A stretch of 64,000 bases of DNA from Paracoccus sanguinis (GCF_900106665.1 NZ_FNNA01000001.1:1116001-1180000), one strand, 5' to 3'; shown: positions 9,438 through 18,747, counted from the stretch's first letter. Numbers and translations are program-made. Notes: generated by a model not told the origin, from the sequence alone.

Positions 9438-10889
9438 TCACGCGTCCTTGTCCCAGCCCGAGATCTGCTTGGAGTCCATGAACTCCTCGAGCCCCCAGAC
9501 GCCGCCCTCGCGGGCCCGGCCCGAGGCCTTGACCCCGCCGAAGGCCGAGCCGCGGCCGCGGCTGACGCCGTTCATCTCGACCATGCCCGAGCGCAGCTGC
9601 CGGGCGAGCCGGTTGCGGCGCGCGCCGTCCTGGGTCTGGACGTAGTTGGTCAGCCCGTAGATCGTGTCGTTGGCGATCCTGACGGCCTCTTCCTCGGACT
9701 CGAAAGGGATCAGGGCCACGACCGGGCCGAAGATCTCTTGCCGGGCGATGGTCATGTCGTTGGTCACGTCGGCGAAGACCGTGGGGCGGACGTAGTAGCC
9801 GCGGTTCACGCCCTCGGGCAGGCCGGTGCCGCCGGCCACGAGGCGCGCGCCCTCGTCGATGCCCTTCTGGATCAGGTCCTGGATCTTGTCCCACTGCTGC
9901 TTGCTGACGACCGGGCCGATGTGCTTGCCGCCGTCGTGGGCGCTCCCGACCGTGGTTTCCTCGGCCACCTTCTTCGCCGTCTCGACCGCCTTCTCATAGG
10001 CGCCACGCTCGACCAGCATCCGGGTCGGGGCGTTGCAGGACTGGCCCGAGTTGTAGAACACGTGCCGGATGCCGCGCACCACCGCCTTGTCGTCGGCGTC
10101 GGCAAAGACGAGGTTCGCGCCCTTCCCGCCCAGTTCCAGCGCGACCTTCTTCACCGTGTCGGCGGCGGCCTTGGTGATGGCGATGCCGGCGCGGGTCGAG
10201 CCGGTGAACGAGATCATCTCGACATCCGGGTGGGTGGACAGCTGTGTGCCGACCCCTGCCCCGTCGCCGTTCACGAGGTTGAACACGCCCTTGGGCAGGC
10301 CGGCCTCGTCGATCACCTCGGCGAACACCATCGACGAGAGCGGCGCGATCTCGGACGGCTTCAGCACGACCGTGTTGCCCGCAAGGATCGCCGGGATCAC
10401 CTTGAGCGTGACCTGGTTCATCGGCCAGTTCCACGGGGTGATCAGGCCGACGACGCCGATCGGCTCCCACGCGACCATGCTGGTGGGGGCGTGGTCGCCC
10501 AGCGGGCGGATGAACTCGAAGTCCCTGAAGCTGTCGATGAAGGTCTCGATGTGGAACGAGCCGGACCCGGCCTGGTCCTCTTTCGACATGTCGGTCGGGG
10601 CGCCCATCTCGGTCGTCATCGCGGCGGCGATGTCGTCGTTGCGGCGCTTGTAGATCTCGAGGATCTTCTCGACGTATTTCAGCCGCTCGGCGGGCGGGGT
10701 CGCGGACCAGCCCGGAAAGGCCGCCTTGGCGGCGGCCACGGCGCGGTCGGTGTCGGCCTGCGCGCCGACCGAGATCACCGCCACCGGCTCTTCGGTCGTC
10801 GGGTCGATCACCTCGAGGTCGTTCGGCGTGGCGGGCGCCACCCAGGCGCCGTCGATGTAGAATTTCCGCTTGTCCGCGAGATCGGCCAT
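9438..10889 (-). CDS. NAD(P)-dependent aldehyde dehydrogenase
   Basis: This 483-residue ALDH has the PWNWPMN Rossmann motif around residue 154, K177 in VVLKPSE, the general base E252 in LELGGKG and the nucleophile C285 in GQSCNAP. It oxidises an aldehyde to the acid in the cytoplasm. The start at 10889 has a GGGGGAG site seven bases upstream; an in-frame ATG at 10907 is less well placed. It is a single gene divergent from the peroxiredoxin. Closest by eye to the broad-specificity aldehyde dehydrogenase group, so the substrate is not assigned. Confidence 0.92.
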   Translation of the reverse strand: MADLADKRKFYIDGAWVAPATPNDLEVIDPTTEEPVAVISVGAQADTDRAVAAAKAAFPGWSATPPAERLKYVEKILEIYKRRNDDIAAAMTTEMGAPTDMSKEDQAGSGSFHIETFIDSFRDFEFIRPLGDHAPTSMVAWEPIGVVGLITPWNWPMNQVTLKVIPAILAGNTVVLKPSEIAPLSSMVFAEVIDEAGLPKGVFNLVNGDGAGVGTQLSTHPDVEMISFTGSTRAGIAITKAAADTVKKVALELGGKGANLVFADADDKAVVRGIRHVFYNSGQSCNAPTRMLVERGAYEKAVETAKKVAEETTVGSAHDGGKHIGPVVSKQQWDKIQDLIQKGIDEGARLVAGGTGLPEGVNRGYYVRPTVFADVTNDMTIARQEIFGPVVALIPFESEEEAVRIANDTIYGLTNYVQTQDGARRNRLARQLRSGMVEMNGVSRGRGSAFGGVKASGRAREGGVWGLEEFMDSKQISGWDKDA

Positions 10890-11104
10890 CAGCGCGCTCC
10901 CCCTCATGTCGTTGGTCGGTGTGAACTGTCGGGGGCAGGGTCGCACCGGCGGCAAGGCTCTGCAAGGCCGGCACGGCCGACGATCCGACCGGGCCGGCGG
11001 GCGGATCGCCGGCGCGGCACAGGGCGGCCATGCCGCGGCCGGGGGTGGCATTCCGCGCCGGCACCTCTATGTTTTCGCCTGACCGGCAGCCAAAGGAGCA
11101 TGTC

Positions 11105-11764
11105 ATGGCCCTGCGCATCAACGATACCGCCCCGGACTTCACCGCCGATACCTCGGACGGCGAGATCAGCTTCCACGAGTGGATGGGCGACAACTACGCC
11201 ATCATCTTCAGCCACCCGAAGGACTTCACCCCCGTCTGCACGACCGAGTTCGGTGCCGTGGCGCAACTCGCCCCCGAGTGGGAGAAGCGCGGCGTGAAGG
11301 TGCTGGGCGTGTCGGTCGACAGCGCCGACGAGCACCGCAAGTGGAAGCGCGACATCGAGGCGTTCGCCGGCACCCCGGCCAACTTTGCCATCGTGGACGA
11401 CACCAGCCTCAAGGTCGCCAAGCTCTATGACATGCTGCCGGCGGACGCCTACATGCCCGACGGGCGCACGGCCGCGGACAGCGCGACGGTGCGGACCGTC
11501 TATATCATCGGGCCGGACAAGAAGGTGCGGCTGATGATGACCTATCCGATGTCGGTGGGCCGCAACTTCGCCGAGATCCTGCGCGCGCTGGACGCGGTGC
11601 AGGCGACCGACGGCGTGCCGATCGCCACCCCCGCCAACTGGGTGCCGGGGCAGGACGTCATCGCCGCGCTGTCGCTGTCGGACGAGCAGGCCGAGGCGAA
11701 GTTCGGCAAGGTGGACCGCAAGCTGCCCTACCTGCGCTACGTCAAGCAGCCCGAGCGCGCCTGA
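11105..11764 (+). CDS. 1-Cys peroxiredoxin (Prx6 type)
   Basis: This 219-residue peroxiredoxin has the peroxidatic cysteine C45 in FTPVCTTE and no other cysteine, so it is a 1-Cys enzyme that needs an external thiol for reduction. The long C-terminal arm (WVPGQDV, LPYLRY) is typical of the Prx6 group. It reduces hydrogen peroxide and organic hydroperoxides. The start has an AAAGGAG site, and a rho-independent terminator follows directly, so it is monocistronic. No OxyR-type gene is nearby. Confidence 0.94.
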   Translation: MALRINDTAPDFTADTSDGEISFHEWMGDNYAIIFSHPKDFTPVCTTEFGAVAQLAPEWEKRGVKVLGVSVDSADEHRKWKRDIEAFAGTPANFAIVDDTSLKVAKLYDMLPADAYMPDGRTAADSATVRTVYIIGPDKKVRLMMTYPMSVGRNFAEILRALDAVQATDGVPIATPANWVPGQDVIAALSLSDEQAEAKFGKVDRKLPYLRYVKQPERA

Positions 11765-11787
11765 GCGACAGGCCCCCGCGCAATGCT

Positions 11788-11823
11788 AAACGCCCCGGAG
11801 CGATCCGGGGCGTTTCTCGTTTC
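11788..11823 (+). terminator. Rho-independent terminator after the peroxiredoxin gene
   Basis: The stem CGCCCCGG / CCGGGGCG encloses a six-base loop and is followed by TTTCTCGTTT. It starts 24 bases after the peroxiredoxin stop. The AAA before the stem could help terminate the convergent lipoprotein gene as well. Confidence 0.85.
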
Positions 11824-11837
11824 CGAGGGGGGGGGTG

Positions 11838-12125
11838 TCAGCCGCAGGTGACCTTCACCAGCTTGCCGGTGCGGTCGTATTCGAAGTTCAGCCGCGACGG
11901 GTTCAGGTCCATCGTGACGGGGTCGCCGGTGCGGTAGTGGCGCACGACGGTGCCAGCGGGCACGGTGATGGCGGGCGACTTCTGGCCCACGAACTGCTGG
12001 AAGCGGTCGGCGATGCACTCGTTCGCGGGCGGGGTGACGACGACGGTGGTCGAGGGCGGCATCGGCTGGCAGGCGGCGAGCAGCGTCGTGCCACCGACAG
12101 CGGCGAGGATCAGGGGAAGGCGCAT
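11838..12125 (-). CDS. I78-family peptidase inhibitor, putative lipoprotein
   Basis: This 95-residue protein has a signal peptide with lipobox LLAAC (lipidated C19), a Pro/Val-rich linker, then a domain with CIADRFQQFVGQ at 37-48 and a C-terminal VTCG. The pair C37/C94 matches the disulfide of I78-type inhibitors, small proteins that block trypsin/subtilisin-like proteases; fungal homologues inhibit elastase. It would sit in the periplasm on a membrane anchor. It convergently faces the peroxiredoxin and shares its terminator region. Confidence 0.82.
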   Translation of the reverse strand: MRLPLILAAVGGTTLLAACQPMPPSTTVVVTPPANECIADRFQQFVGQKSPAITVPAGTVVRHYRTGDPVTMDLNPSRLNFEYDRTGKLVKVTCG

Positions 12126-12303
12126 GGCAGGCTCCTAGGTTGCAGGCTTCATGCCCCGGCAACCACGATCGCCGGCCCCCGGTTCCGCCTTTCCCCTTGC
12201 CGGACAGACACATGGCCGCGAGCGGCGGGTGTGGACGGGTGATCTGCAAGGCAGGATGGCCGATGCAGGCGCCCTGCCCCGGTGCCCCCGGCGCGCGGAC
12301 ATG

Positions 12304-12331
12304 AAAAAAGGGCCGGGTTGCCCCGGCCCTT
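12304..12331 (-). terminator. Rho-independent terminator closing the spc-type ribosomal cluster after rpmD
   Basis: On the minus strand the stem GGGCCGGG / CCCGGCCC with a four-base loop is followed directly by a six-T run. It lies about 20 bases after the rpmD stop, so transcription of the ribosomal cluster ends here rather than continuing into rplO-secY. Confidence 0.9.
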
Positions 12332-12352
12332 CGTTCGTCGATCCCGAGGGGA

Positions 12353-12538
12353 TCAGTTCTTCTCTTCGACGATCTGCACCAGGTGCGGGATCGCGTTGAC
12401 CATGCCGCGGACCGAGGGGGTGTCCTCGAGTTCGCGGGTGCGGTGCATCTTGTTCAGACCGAGCCCCTTCAGCGTCGCGCGCTGTTCCTTGGGCCGGCGG
12501 ATCGGCGAGCCGATCTGCTTGACGACGATGGTTGCCAT
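12353..12538 (-). CDS. rpmD: 50S ribosomal protein L30
   Basis: This is a complete 61-residue L30 with the family's ferredoxin-like fold pattern ([12 protein letters not shown], then [12 protein letters not shown]). It is the last gene of the minus-strand ribosomal cluster, directly after rpsE, and is followed by a strong terminator. In most bacteria rplO and secY would come next; they are absent here. Confidence 0.96.
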   Translation of the reverse strand: MATIVVKQIGSPIRRPKEQRATLKGLGLNKMHRTRELEDTPSVRGMVNAIPHLVQIVEEKN

Positions 12539-12542
12539 GGGA

Positions 12543-13160
12543 TCAGGCCTCCTGCATCTGCGCCGAGGTCACGGTCGCGTCCGTGCCCTTCTGCGATTCC
12601 GGCTTGTGGTCGTGGGCCGGCAGGATCTCGGCGACCTTCTTGCCGCGGCGCGAGGCGACCGAACGCGGCGAAGCCTCGGCCTTGAGGCCGTCGATGGTCG
12701 CGCGGATCATGTTGTAGGGGTTCTGCGACCCCAGCGACTTGGCCACGACGTCCTGCACGCCCAGCATCTCGAAGACGGCGCGCATCGGGCCACCGGCGAT
12801 GATCCCGGTCCCCGGAACGGCGGTCCGCATCACGACCTTGCCGGCGCCGTGGCGGCCCTCGATGTCGTGGTGCAGGGTGCGGCCGTCGCGCAGCGGGACG
12901 CGGATCAGGCCGCGCTTGGCCTGCTCGGTCGCCTTGCGGATCGCCTCGGGCACTTCCTTGGCCTTGCCCTTGCCGAAGCCGACGCGGCCGCGCTGGTCAC
13001 CGACCACCACGAGCGCGGCAAAGCCGAAGCGCTTGCCGCCCTTCACGGTCTTGGACACGCGGTTGATCGCCACCAGGCGGTCGGCGAATTCCGGGGTTTC
13101 CTCGCGCTCGTCGCGGCGACGGTCGTCGCGGCGGTCACGGCGCTGTTCACGTTCTGCCAT
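12543..13160 (-). CDS. rpsE: 30S ribosomal protein S5
   Basis: This S5 has 205 residues, longer than the usual 165-170 because of a 30-residue Arg/Asp-rich N-terminal tail ([16 protein letters not shown]) before the double-stranded RNA-binding domain ([14 protein letters not shown] onward). S5 sits near the mRNA entry site and affects decoding accuracy. I chose the ATG at 13160 on family length; the frame is open further upstream. A 118-base gap separates it from rplR, unusually large for this cluster. Confidence 0.95.
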   Translation of the reverse strand: MAEREQRRDRRDDRRRDEREETPEFADRLVAINRVSKTVKGGKRFGFAALVVVGDQRGRVGFGKGKAKEVPEAIRKATEQAKRGLIRVPLRDGRTLHHDIEGRHGAGKVVMRTAVPGTGIIAGGPMRAVFEMLGVQDVVAKSLGSQNPYNMIRATIDGLKAEASPRSVASRRGKKVAEILPAHDHKPESQKGTDATVTSAQMQEA

Positions 13161-13278
13161 GCGGCATTCCTTTTCATCCGGCGCGTGTCCGCGCCCGTTG
13201 GATCCGATCCAGGTGGGCGGCCCGCTCAGGGGCAGCCCCCGGATCATCGGGGCGGCAGAGAACCCGCCGCCCGCATCA

Positions 13279-13638
13279 TCAGAACTTCAGCCCGCCTTCG
13301 CGCGCCGCGTCGGCCAGAGCCTTGATCTTGCCGTGGAACAGGAAACCGCCGCGGTCGAACACGACCTCTTCGACACCCTTGGCCTTGGCGCGCTCGGCAA
13401 TCGCCGAACCGATCTTGGCAGCCGCCTCGACGTTGTTCTTGCCGACGACGCCCAGATCCTTCTCGAGGGTCGAGGCCGAGGCCAGCGTCACCCCGTTCGC
13501 ATCGTCGATCAGCTGGACGCTGATGTTCTTGGACGAACGATGGACGGACAGGCGCGGACGGCCATTCGCCATCTCGCGCAGTTTGTTCCGGACGCGCAGA
13601 CGGCGCTTCTGGAACAGCTCTCGTTTGTTCAGTGCCAT
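13279..13638 (-). CDS. rplR: 50S ribosomal protein L18
   Basis: This is a normal 119-residue L18, a 5S rRNA-binding protein of the central protuberance. It has a basic N-terminus ([20 protein letters not shown]), the [13 protein letters not shown] motif and a C-terminal [19 protein letters not shown] segment. It lies 11 bases downstream of rplF. Confidence 0.96.
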   Translation of the reverse strand: MALNKRELFQKRRLRVRNKLREMANGRPRLSVHRSSKNISVQLIDDANGVTLASASTLEKDLGVVGKNNVEAAAKIGSAIAERAKAKGVEEVVFDRGGFLFHGKIKALADAAREGGLKF

Positions 13639-13649
13639 GTGCGTGATCC

Positions 13650-14183
13650 TTACTTCTTCTTGCCTTCCTTGCGGAAGACCTGCTCACCCTTGTAGCGGAT
13701 GCCCTTGCCCTTGTAGGGCTCGGGTTTCTTCCACTCGCGGATGTTCGCGGCGGTCTGGCCGACGGCTTGCTGGTCGATGCCCTCGACGACGATCTCGGTC
13801 TGCTTGGGAGCGTTGACCGTCACGCCCTCGGGCGCCTCGAAGTTCACGTCGTGCGAGTAGCCGAGCGCGAGCTTCAGCGTCTTGCCCTGCATCGAGGCGC
13901 GGTAGCCGACGCCCTGGATTTCCAGCTCGCGCTTGAAACCCTCGGTGACGCCGGTGACGAGGTTCGCGACCATCGACCGCGACATCCCCCACTGCTGGCG
14001 GGCGCGCTTCGACATGCCGCGCGGCTTGACGGTGACGGCGCCGTTGTCCAGCACCAGATCCACGTCGTCGGTCGCGGTGAATGACCGGGTGCCCTTCGGA
14101 CCCTTGACCGAGATGGTCTGGCCCTTGATCTCGGCCGTGACGCCCGAGGGCAGTTCGACCGGCTTCTTGCCAATACGAGACAT
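13650..14183 (-). CDS. rplF: 50S ribosomal protein L6
   Basis: This 177-residue L6 begins [15 protein letters not shown] and carries the C-terminal signature [13 protein letters not shown] (here [10 protein letters not shown]). It binds 23S rRNA near the sarcin-ricin loop and factor-binding site. The ATG at 14183 fits the AAGGAGG site; the adjacent ATG at 14186 is three bases closer. It is part of the compact rpsH-rplF-rplR run. Confidence 0.96.
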   Translation of the reverse strand: MSRIGKKPVELPSGVTAEIKGQTISVKGPKGTRSFTATDDVDLVLDNGAVTVKPRGMSKRARQQWGMSRSMVANLVTGVTEGFKRELEIQGVGYRASMQGKTLKLALGYSHDVNFEAPEGVTVNAPKQTEIVVEGIDQQAVGQTAANIREWKKPEPYKGKGIRYKGEQVFRKEGKKK

Positions 14184-14193
14184 CATGCCCTCC

Positions 14194-14592
14194 TTAGAAC
14201 ACGGTGCAGAGGACTTCGCCGCCGACATTGGCGTTGCGAGCCGCTGCGTCCGACATCACGCCTTTCGGCGTCGAGACGATGGAGACGCCCAGGCCGTTGC
14301 GGACCGAGGGCAGCTCACGGGCGCCGGCATAGACGCGGCGGCCGGGCTTCGAGACCCGGGCCAGCTCGCGGATCACCGGAGCGCCTTCGAAGTACTTGAG
14401 CGAGATTTCCAGTTCGGCGTGACCGGCGTCGGTCGTCACCGCCTCGTAGCCGCGGATGTAGCCCTCGGCCTTGAGGACGTCCAGAACCCAGGCGCGCAGC
14501 TTGCTCGACGGGGTGCGGACGGTGGATTTGCCGCGCATTTGCGCGTTGCGGATGCGGGTCAGCATATCGCCGAGCGGATCGTTCATCGACAT
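14194..14592 (-). CDS. rpsH: 30S ribosomal protein S8
   Basis: This 132-residue S8 begins [18 protein letters not shown] and ends with the STPKGVMSD...GGEVLCTVF pattern. It binds the central domain of 16S rRNA. In enterobacteria S8 also represses the spc operon by binding mRNA near rplX-rplE; whether this holds here cannot be read from the sequence. Confidence 0.96.
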   Translation of the reverse strand: MSMNDPLGDMLTRIRNAQMRGKSTVRTPSSKLRAWVLDVLKAEGYIRGYEAVTTDAGHAELEISLKYFEGAPVIRELARVSKPGRRVYAGARELPSVRNGLGVSIVSTPKGVMSDAAARNANVGGEVLCTVF

Positions 14593-14602
14593 GAGTGCCC
14601 CC

Positions 14603-14908
14603 TTACCAGCTCGATTTCACCATGCCGGGGATCTGGCCGAACGAGCCCAGCTCGCGCAGCATGATCCGCGACAGTTTCAGCTTGCGGTAATAGGCGCGCG
14701 GACGCCCGGTCAGCTCGCAGCGGTTGTTCAGCCGGGTGGCCGACGAGTTGCGCGGCAGTTCGGCAAGCTTCAGCGTCGCCTTGAACCGCTCTTCCATCGG
14801 CTTGGACTGGTCGTTGATGACGTCGTTCAGAGCCGCGCGCTTGGCGGCGTATTTCGCCACCATCCGCTCGCGCTTCTTCTGACGTTCGATCATGGATTTC
14901 TTGGCCAT
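14603..14908 (-). CDS. rpsN: 30S ribosomal protein S14 (zinc-independent form)
   Basis: This is the long, 101-residue C- form of S14: no CxxC zinc pairs are present and the basic N-terminal half precedes the conserved [19 protein letters not shown] segment. It is essential for assembly of the 30S head. It lies 18 bases after rplE. Confidence 0.96.
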   Translation of the reverse strand: MAKKSMIERQKKRERMVAKYAAKRAALNDVINDQSKPMEERFKATLKLAELPRNSSATRLNNRCELTGRPRAYYRKLKLSRIMLRELGSFGQIPGMVKSSW

Positions 14909-14926
14909 ATCAGGTTCCTCGCGCGA

Positions 14927-15486
<560 letters not shown>

Positions 15487-15487
<1 letters not shown>

Positions 15488-15792
15488 CAGATCACGTCCC
15501 CCGTGGTCTTGGCAAAACGGACCTTCTTGCCGTCTTCCATGCGGAAGCCGACCCGGGTCGCCTTGCCGTTCTTGTCGGTCAGGGCCAGGTTCGAGAGATC
15601 GATCGGCATGTTTTTCGGCACGCGGCCGCCCTGGCTGGTCTGCGACTGCCGGGTGTGGCGCAGCGCGATGTTCACGCCGTCGACGGTGGCCTTGTTCTCT
15701 TTCGGGAACACGGCGGTGATCTCGCCCGTCTTGCCCTTGTCCTTGCCGGTCAGGACGACGACGGTATCACCCTTCTTGAGCTTGGCGGCCAT
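15487..15792 (-). CDS. rplX: 50S ribosomal protein L24
   Basis: This 101-residue L24 has the KOW motif in [19 protein letters not shown] near the N-terminus and initiates 50S assembly by binding the 5' domain of 23S rRNA. The start overlaps the rplN stop and its own stop overlaps the rplE start, both as TGATG, so rplN-rplX-rplE form a tightly coupled set. Confidence 0.96.
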
Positions 15793-16160
15793 CACAGCAC
15801 CTCCGGCGCAAGCGAGATGATCTTCATGAAGTTCTTCGCACGCAGCTCGCGCACGACCGGGCCGAAGATCCGGGTGCCCACGGGCTCGCCCTGGTTGTTC
15901 AGGATGACGGCGGCGTTCTGGTCGAAGCGGATGGACGTGCCATCCTCGCGCTTCACTTCCTTGGCGGTGCGCACGACGACGGCCTTGCGGACGTCGCCCT
16001 TCTTCACGCGGCCGCGCGGAATGGCTTCCTTGACGGAGACGACGATGATGTCGCCGACCGACGCATAGCGCCGGTGCGATCCGCCCAGAACCTTGATGCA
16101 CTGCACCCGGCGTGCGCCGGAGTTGTCAGCGACATCCAGATTGGTCTGCATCTGGATCAT
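15792..16160 (-). CDS. rplN: 50S ribosomal protein L14
   Basis: This 122-residue L14 begins [19 protein letters not shown] and matches the family along its length. It binds 23S rRNA at the subunit interface and is the docking site of the silencing factor RsfS in bacteria. A roughly 100-base gap with a GC-rich hairpin separates it from rpsQ. Confidence 0.96.
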   Translation of the reverse strand: MIQMQTNLDVADNSGARRVQCIKVLGGSHRRYASVGDIIVVSVKEAIPRGRVKKGDVRKAVVVRTAKEVKREDGTSIRFDQNAAVILNNQGEPVGTRIFGPVVRELRAKNFMKIISLAPEVL

Positions 16161-16220
16161 GATATGCTCCCGACCTTTGGGGACCGGTTGCAGTCCCGGC
16201 CCCAGGGTTTCGATATGTCA

Positions 16221-16252
16221 GCGGGCCGCCCGATCGGATCGGGGCGGCCCGC
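16221..16252. repeat. GC-rich inverted repeat between rpsQ and rplN
   Basis: The arms GCGGGCCGCC (16221-16230) and GGCGGCCCGC (16243-16252) are perfectly complementary, and the interior CGATC/GATCG can extend the stem. No T-run follows on either strand, so this is not a classical terminator. It could be an mRNA processing or translational control structure within the cluster. Confidence 0.6.
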
Positions 16253-16262
16253 CGGGATGGCG

Positions 16263-16523
16263 TCAGGCCCGCGCGGCTTCGGCGCCGGCGGTATCGTCCA
16301 CGAGGACAGTCCAGCGCTTGGTCTTCGAGATCGGCGCGCATTCGATGATGCGGACGGTGTCCCCGACCTTGAACTGGTTGTTCTCGTCGTGCGCCCGGTA
16401 CTTCTTGGACGAACGCACGGTCTTGTGCAGCAGCGGGTGCTTGAAGCGGCGCTCGACCAGAACCGTGACGGTCTGTTCGTTCTTGTCGCTGGTGACTTTG
16501 CCCTGAAGGATGCGCTTCGGCAT
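16263..16523 (-). CDS. rpsQ: 30S ribosomal protein S17
   Basis: This 86-residue S17 begins [18 protein letters not shown] and carries the [15 protein letters not shown] motif of the OB-fold. The C-terminal [11 protein letters not shown] tail makes it slightly longer than the usual 78-84. It binds the 5' domain of 16S rRNA and lies 13 bases downstream of rpmC. Confidence 0.96.
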   Translation of the reverse strand: MPKRILQGKVTSDKNEQTVTVLVERRFKHPLLHKTVRSSKKYRAHDENNQFKVGDTVRIIECAPISKTKRWTVLVDDTAGAEAARA

Positions 16524-16536
16524 GATCCCGGCCCCC

Positions 16537-16743
16537 TTAGTTCGCGGCGGCCGCGGCAGCGGCCTTCTGGTTCATGACGGTCTTGATGCGGGCGACGTCA
16601 CGGCGGACGGCGCGCATCCGCGCGGTCGATTCCATCTGGCCGGTGGCCTGCTGGAAGCGCAGGTTGAAGGCTTCCTTCTTGAGCGCGACCAGCTGCTCAC
16701 GCAGCTGCTCGGGCGTCTTGTCTTTCAGTTCCGCGGCTTTCAT
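16537..16743 (-). CDS. rpmC: 50S ribosomal protein L29
   Basis: This 68-residue helical-hairpin L29 begins [18 protein letters not shown] and ends in an Ala-rich tail. It sits at the polypeptide exit tunnel, part of the trigger factor/SRP dock. It normally follows rplP directly in one operon; here about 2.7 kb of opposite-strand DNA separates them, so rpmC is the first gene of a separate transcription unit. Confidence 0.96.
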   Translation of the reverse strand: MKAAELKDKTPEQLREQLVALKKEAFNLRFQQATGQMESTARMRAVRRDVARIKTVMNQKAAAAAAAN

Positions 16744-17190
16744 GCCGTTGTCCTTTCAACATCACCGGAGGGCCCCTGTCGCGCAGGGAGACCCTGATTC
16801 CCGGTGGAGTTCGAGATGAAGGCCGTCCCATACGCGCAAACGCTGGTTGGCGCAACCCTGTTGTGGGCGGTGGGACTTGGGGTGCGGGTTGAGGCAAGCC
16901 GGTCTGGCGGGCGAATTATCAAATGACGGCGCCAGGGTTTCCTTTTGCACCCGGTTGCGGTATGACTGTCTCAGTTTCGCGCATCGACCATCGAGTCGCG
17001 CGGACCTTTCGATTTGGGGCATCCCCGAGTCTGTCACCGAGGTCACGACGCTGCGTCTTGCGCCAACCCTTTGACATTCTCCTGATCCCCTCTCTCGTTG
17101 CCGCGGCCCAGCGGCAGCGTTCCGGACGCCGCTCAAGCGGCATCCCTGTCTGTAACGGCCGCCTGGGGGCGGCGCGATAGGAGAAGAGAA
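16744..17190. other. Divergent intergenic region between rpmC and the Hint-domain gene
   Basis: No credible gene is seen. This 447-base stretch must carry a promoter for the rpmC-rpmD unit on the minus strand and one for the Hint gene on the plus strand. It is visibly richer in A/T than the ribosomal genes (for example gcgaattatcaaatgac at 16911-16927). On the plus strand a perfect TTGACA lies at 17071-17076 but no good -10 box follows at 16-18 bases. Confidence 0.6.
16829..16857 (-). promoter_or_regulatory. Weak candidate promoter for the rpmC-rpmD unit
   Basis: On the minus strand TTGCGC, a 17-base spacer and TATGGG occur about 90-115 bases upstream of rpmC. Both hexamers match the sigma-70 consensus at only three positions. 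Another TGATAAT-like element lies near 16914-16921 without a -35. A promoter must exist here because the upstream S10 unit ends with a terminator. Confidence 0.25.
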
Positions 17191-17781
17191 ATGGCGACGA
17201 CTTATCCGCCCGAGACGTTAAACTGGGATAGCGTTACGAACACGAACGGCCGGATTGCGAGCGGCACCTCGGTGGATTCCGGCGAGACCAGGATCGTCAT
17301 CACGACGACTCCGACGAGTGGCACCAGCTATATCGGGTCGACCACTGGTGGTGCGACGGACACCGGCCTGACCGGACGGACCTTCTTGTCGCACGCTACA
17401 GGCAGTACGCCCACCAGAACGACTTTCACATTTAACGACGACCCGGCCAATGCCGGGACGGTAAACACCGCTGAGTCGCTGCGGTTTACGCTGTACGGGA
17501 TCGACAAGTCGATCAAACAGAACGGCTATACTGATGTCGTGACCATCAGCGCGGTGGATGCGGACGGAAATCCGGTGAGGGTCAACGTGACGGAGTCGAG
17601 CCCGAAGACGTACTCTGTTACATACAACGCCGACCACACGGTTGCCACCATCACTGGCACCAGTGCATTTTCCAACGTTTCCGCGTCGTCGGCCATCGTC
17701 TCCTTCGCGGGGCCTGTAGATAGCCTGACGCTGACGCATAGCGGCAGCGGCGGAATCGCAATATCTACATGGGTCCGATGA
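17191..17781 (+). CDS. N-terminal part of a split Hint-domain secreted protein
   Basis: The ATG at 17191 follows a GGAGAAGAG site. The 196-residue product is rich in Ser, Thr, Gly and Asn with alternating beta-strand patterning, like the N-terminal modules of Rhodobacteraceae Hint_2 proteins. The frame ends with GGIAISTWVR; in the -1 frame the same bases read NIYMGPMTF and run on into the Hint domain. This looks like one gene broken by a one-base deletion between about 17745 and 17763. Base composition is less GC-rich than the neighbours. No signal peptide is seen, so export by a type I system is plausible but unproven. Confidence 0.65.
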   Translation: MATTYPPETLNWDSVTNTNGRIASGTSVDSGETRIVITTTPTSGTSYIGSTTGGATDTGLTGRTFLSHATGSTPTRTTFTFNDDPANAGTVNTAESLRFTLYGIDKSIKQNGYTDVVTISAVDADGNPVRVNVTESSPKTYSVTYNADHTVATITGTSAFSNVSASSAIVSFAGPVDSLTLTHSGSGGIAISTWVR

Positions 17782-18404
17782 CGTTCATCCCCTCATCGTC
17801 CATCTGCTTCGTCGCCGGTACCCTCATCCGCACCCCCATGGGTAATGTGACTGTCGAGACCCTCGAGGTCGGCGACCTGGTCATGACCCGCGACAATGGC
17901 GCCCAGCCGGTGCGCTGGATCAACTCGACCCGGCGCGCGCTGCGGGCGGGCAGCCGCCTCGCGCCGGTCCGCATCCGCGCCGGCGCTCTGGGGGACAACC
18001 TGCCGGAAGCCGATCTGCTGGTCAGCCCGCAGCACCGGATGCTCGTCCGCTCGGCCATCGCGCAGCGGATGTTCGGCACCGACGAGGTGCTCGTGGCAGC
18101 CAAGCAGCTCCTGCAGATCGACGGCATCGACATTGCCGATGATCTGGACGAGGTGGTCTATGTCCACTTCATCTTCGACCGGCACGAGATCGTCTATACC
18201 AACGGCGCCGAAAGCGAGAGCCTCTATACCGGCCCCGAGGCGCTGAAGACGTTGAGCCCGCAGGCGCGCGAGGAAATCCTCGCGCTGTTCCCCGAGCTGG
18301 CCGAGGACGCGCTGCCCGAGCCGGCGCGGGTGCTGGCCTCGGGGCGGCTGGGCCGCAAGTTGGCCGTGCGCCACGCGCAGAACGACAAGCCGCTGGTCGG
18401 CTGA
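17769..18404 (+). CDS. Hint (Hedgehog/intein) domain protein, C-terminal part of the split gene
   Basis: This 211-residue frame overlaps the preceding one by 13 bases and begins MGPMTFIPSSSI. The Hint_2 domain starts at CFVAGTLIRTPMG, whose cysteine is the expected autoprocessing nucleophile, continues with VETLEVGDLVMTRDNG and has the block-B-like LVSPQHRMLVRS with its histidine. Such domains cleave or splice the peptide bond before the Cys. In homologues this domain follows a secretion or matrix module in the same chain, supporting a frameshifted single gene. Re-initiation at the 17769 ATG is an alternative, though the ribosome site is poor. A terminator follows. Confidence 0.8.
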   Translation: MGPMTFIPSSSICFVAGTLIRTPMGNVTVETLEVGDLVMTRDNGAQPVRWINSTRRALRAGSRLAPVRIRAGALGDNLPEADLLVSPQHRMLVRSAIAQRMFGTDEVLVAAKQLLQIDGIDIADDLDEVVYVHFIFDRHEIVYTNGAESESLYTGPEALKTLSPQAREEILALFPELAEDALPEPARVLASGRLGRKLAVRHAQNDKPLVG

Positions 18405-18426
18405 CCGGCTGTCTGGCGACGGGGAC

Positions 18427-18456
18427 AAGGGCGGGCCGCAAGGGCCGCCCTTTTTT
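18427..18456 (+). terminator. Rho-independent terminator after the Hint-domain gene
   Basis: The arms AAGGGCGG and CCGCCCTT surround a short loop and are followed by a six-T run, about 25 bases after the stop codon. Confidence 0.9.
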
Positions 18457-18747
18457 CGTCGCTGCCCTGCATCGGCATCTGCGCCGCGGGATCGTCAGCG
18501 GCGCCTTTTGCACGGCCGCGCTAGGCCAACGCAAGTCGGCAGCTCCGCCGGGCGCCGAACGCTGCCCCCTCACTGTCGAACGTCAGCCGCCGCGAGGGCC
18601 TCCAACCGGTCCCCCCCGCCTGAGATCCTCAGCAACGTCCGCTCCCTCCCACCCTAAGCGTCCTCCGGCTCCGCCCATGGCACCCACCGTTGCTCACCCG
18701 CTCGCGCCGATGGTATCGAGATCCCAGCCGCAGCGGAGACTCCCGCG
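18457..18747. other. Gap upstream of the MarC-like gene
   Basis: I see no gene, tRNA or clear promoter in this stretch. It presumably carries the promoter of the MarC-like gene on the plus strand. Confidence 0.4.

Noticed and set aside
12126..12352. tRNA or small RNA in the rpmD-lipoprotein gap
   Set aside because: No cloverleaf or T-loop motif; only the terminator is clear.
17071..17099. TTGACA as a Hint-gene promoter
   Set aside because: The -35 is perfect but no acceptable -10 box follows at 16-18 bases, so I did not call it.
17745..17781. Programmed -1 ribosomal frameshift in the Hint gene
   Set aside because: No slippery heptamer or downstream structure was seen; a simple one-base deletion explains it better, though re-initiation cannot be excluded.
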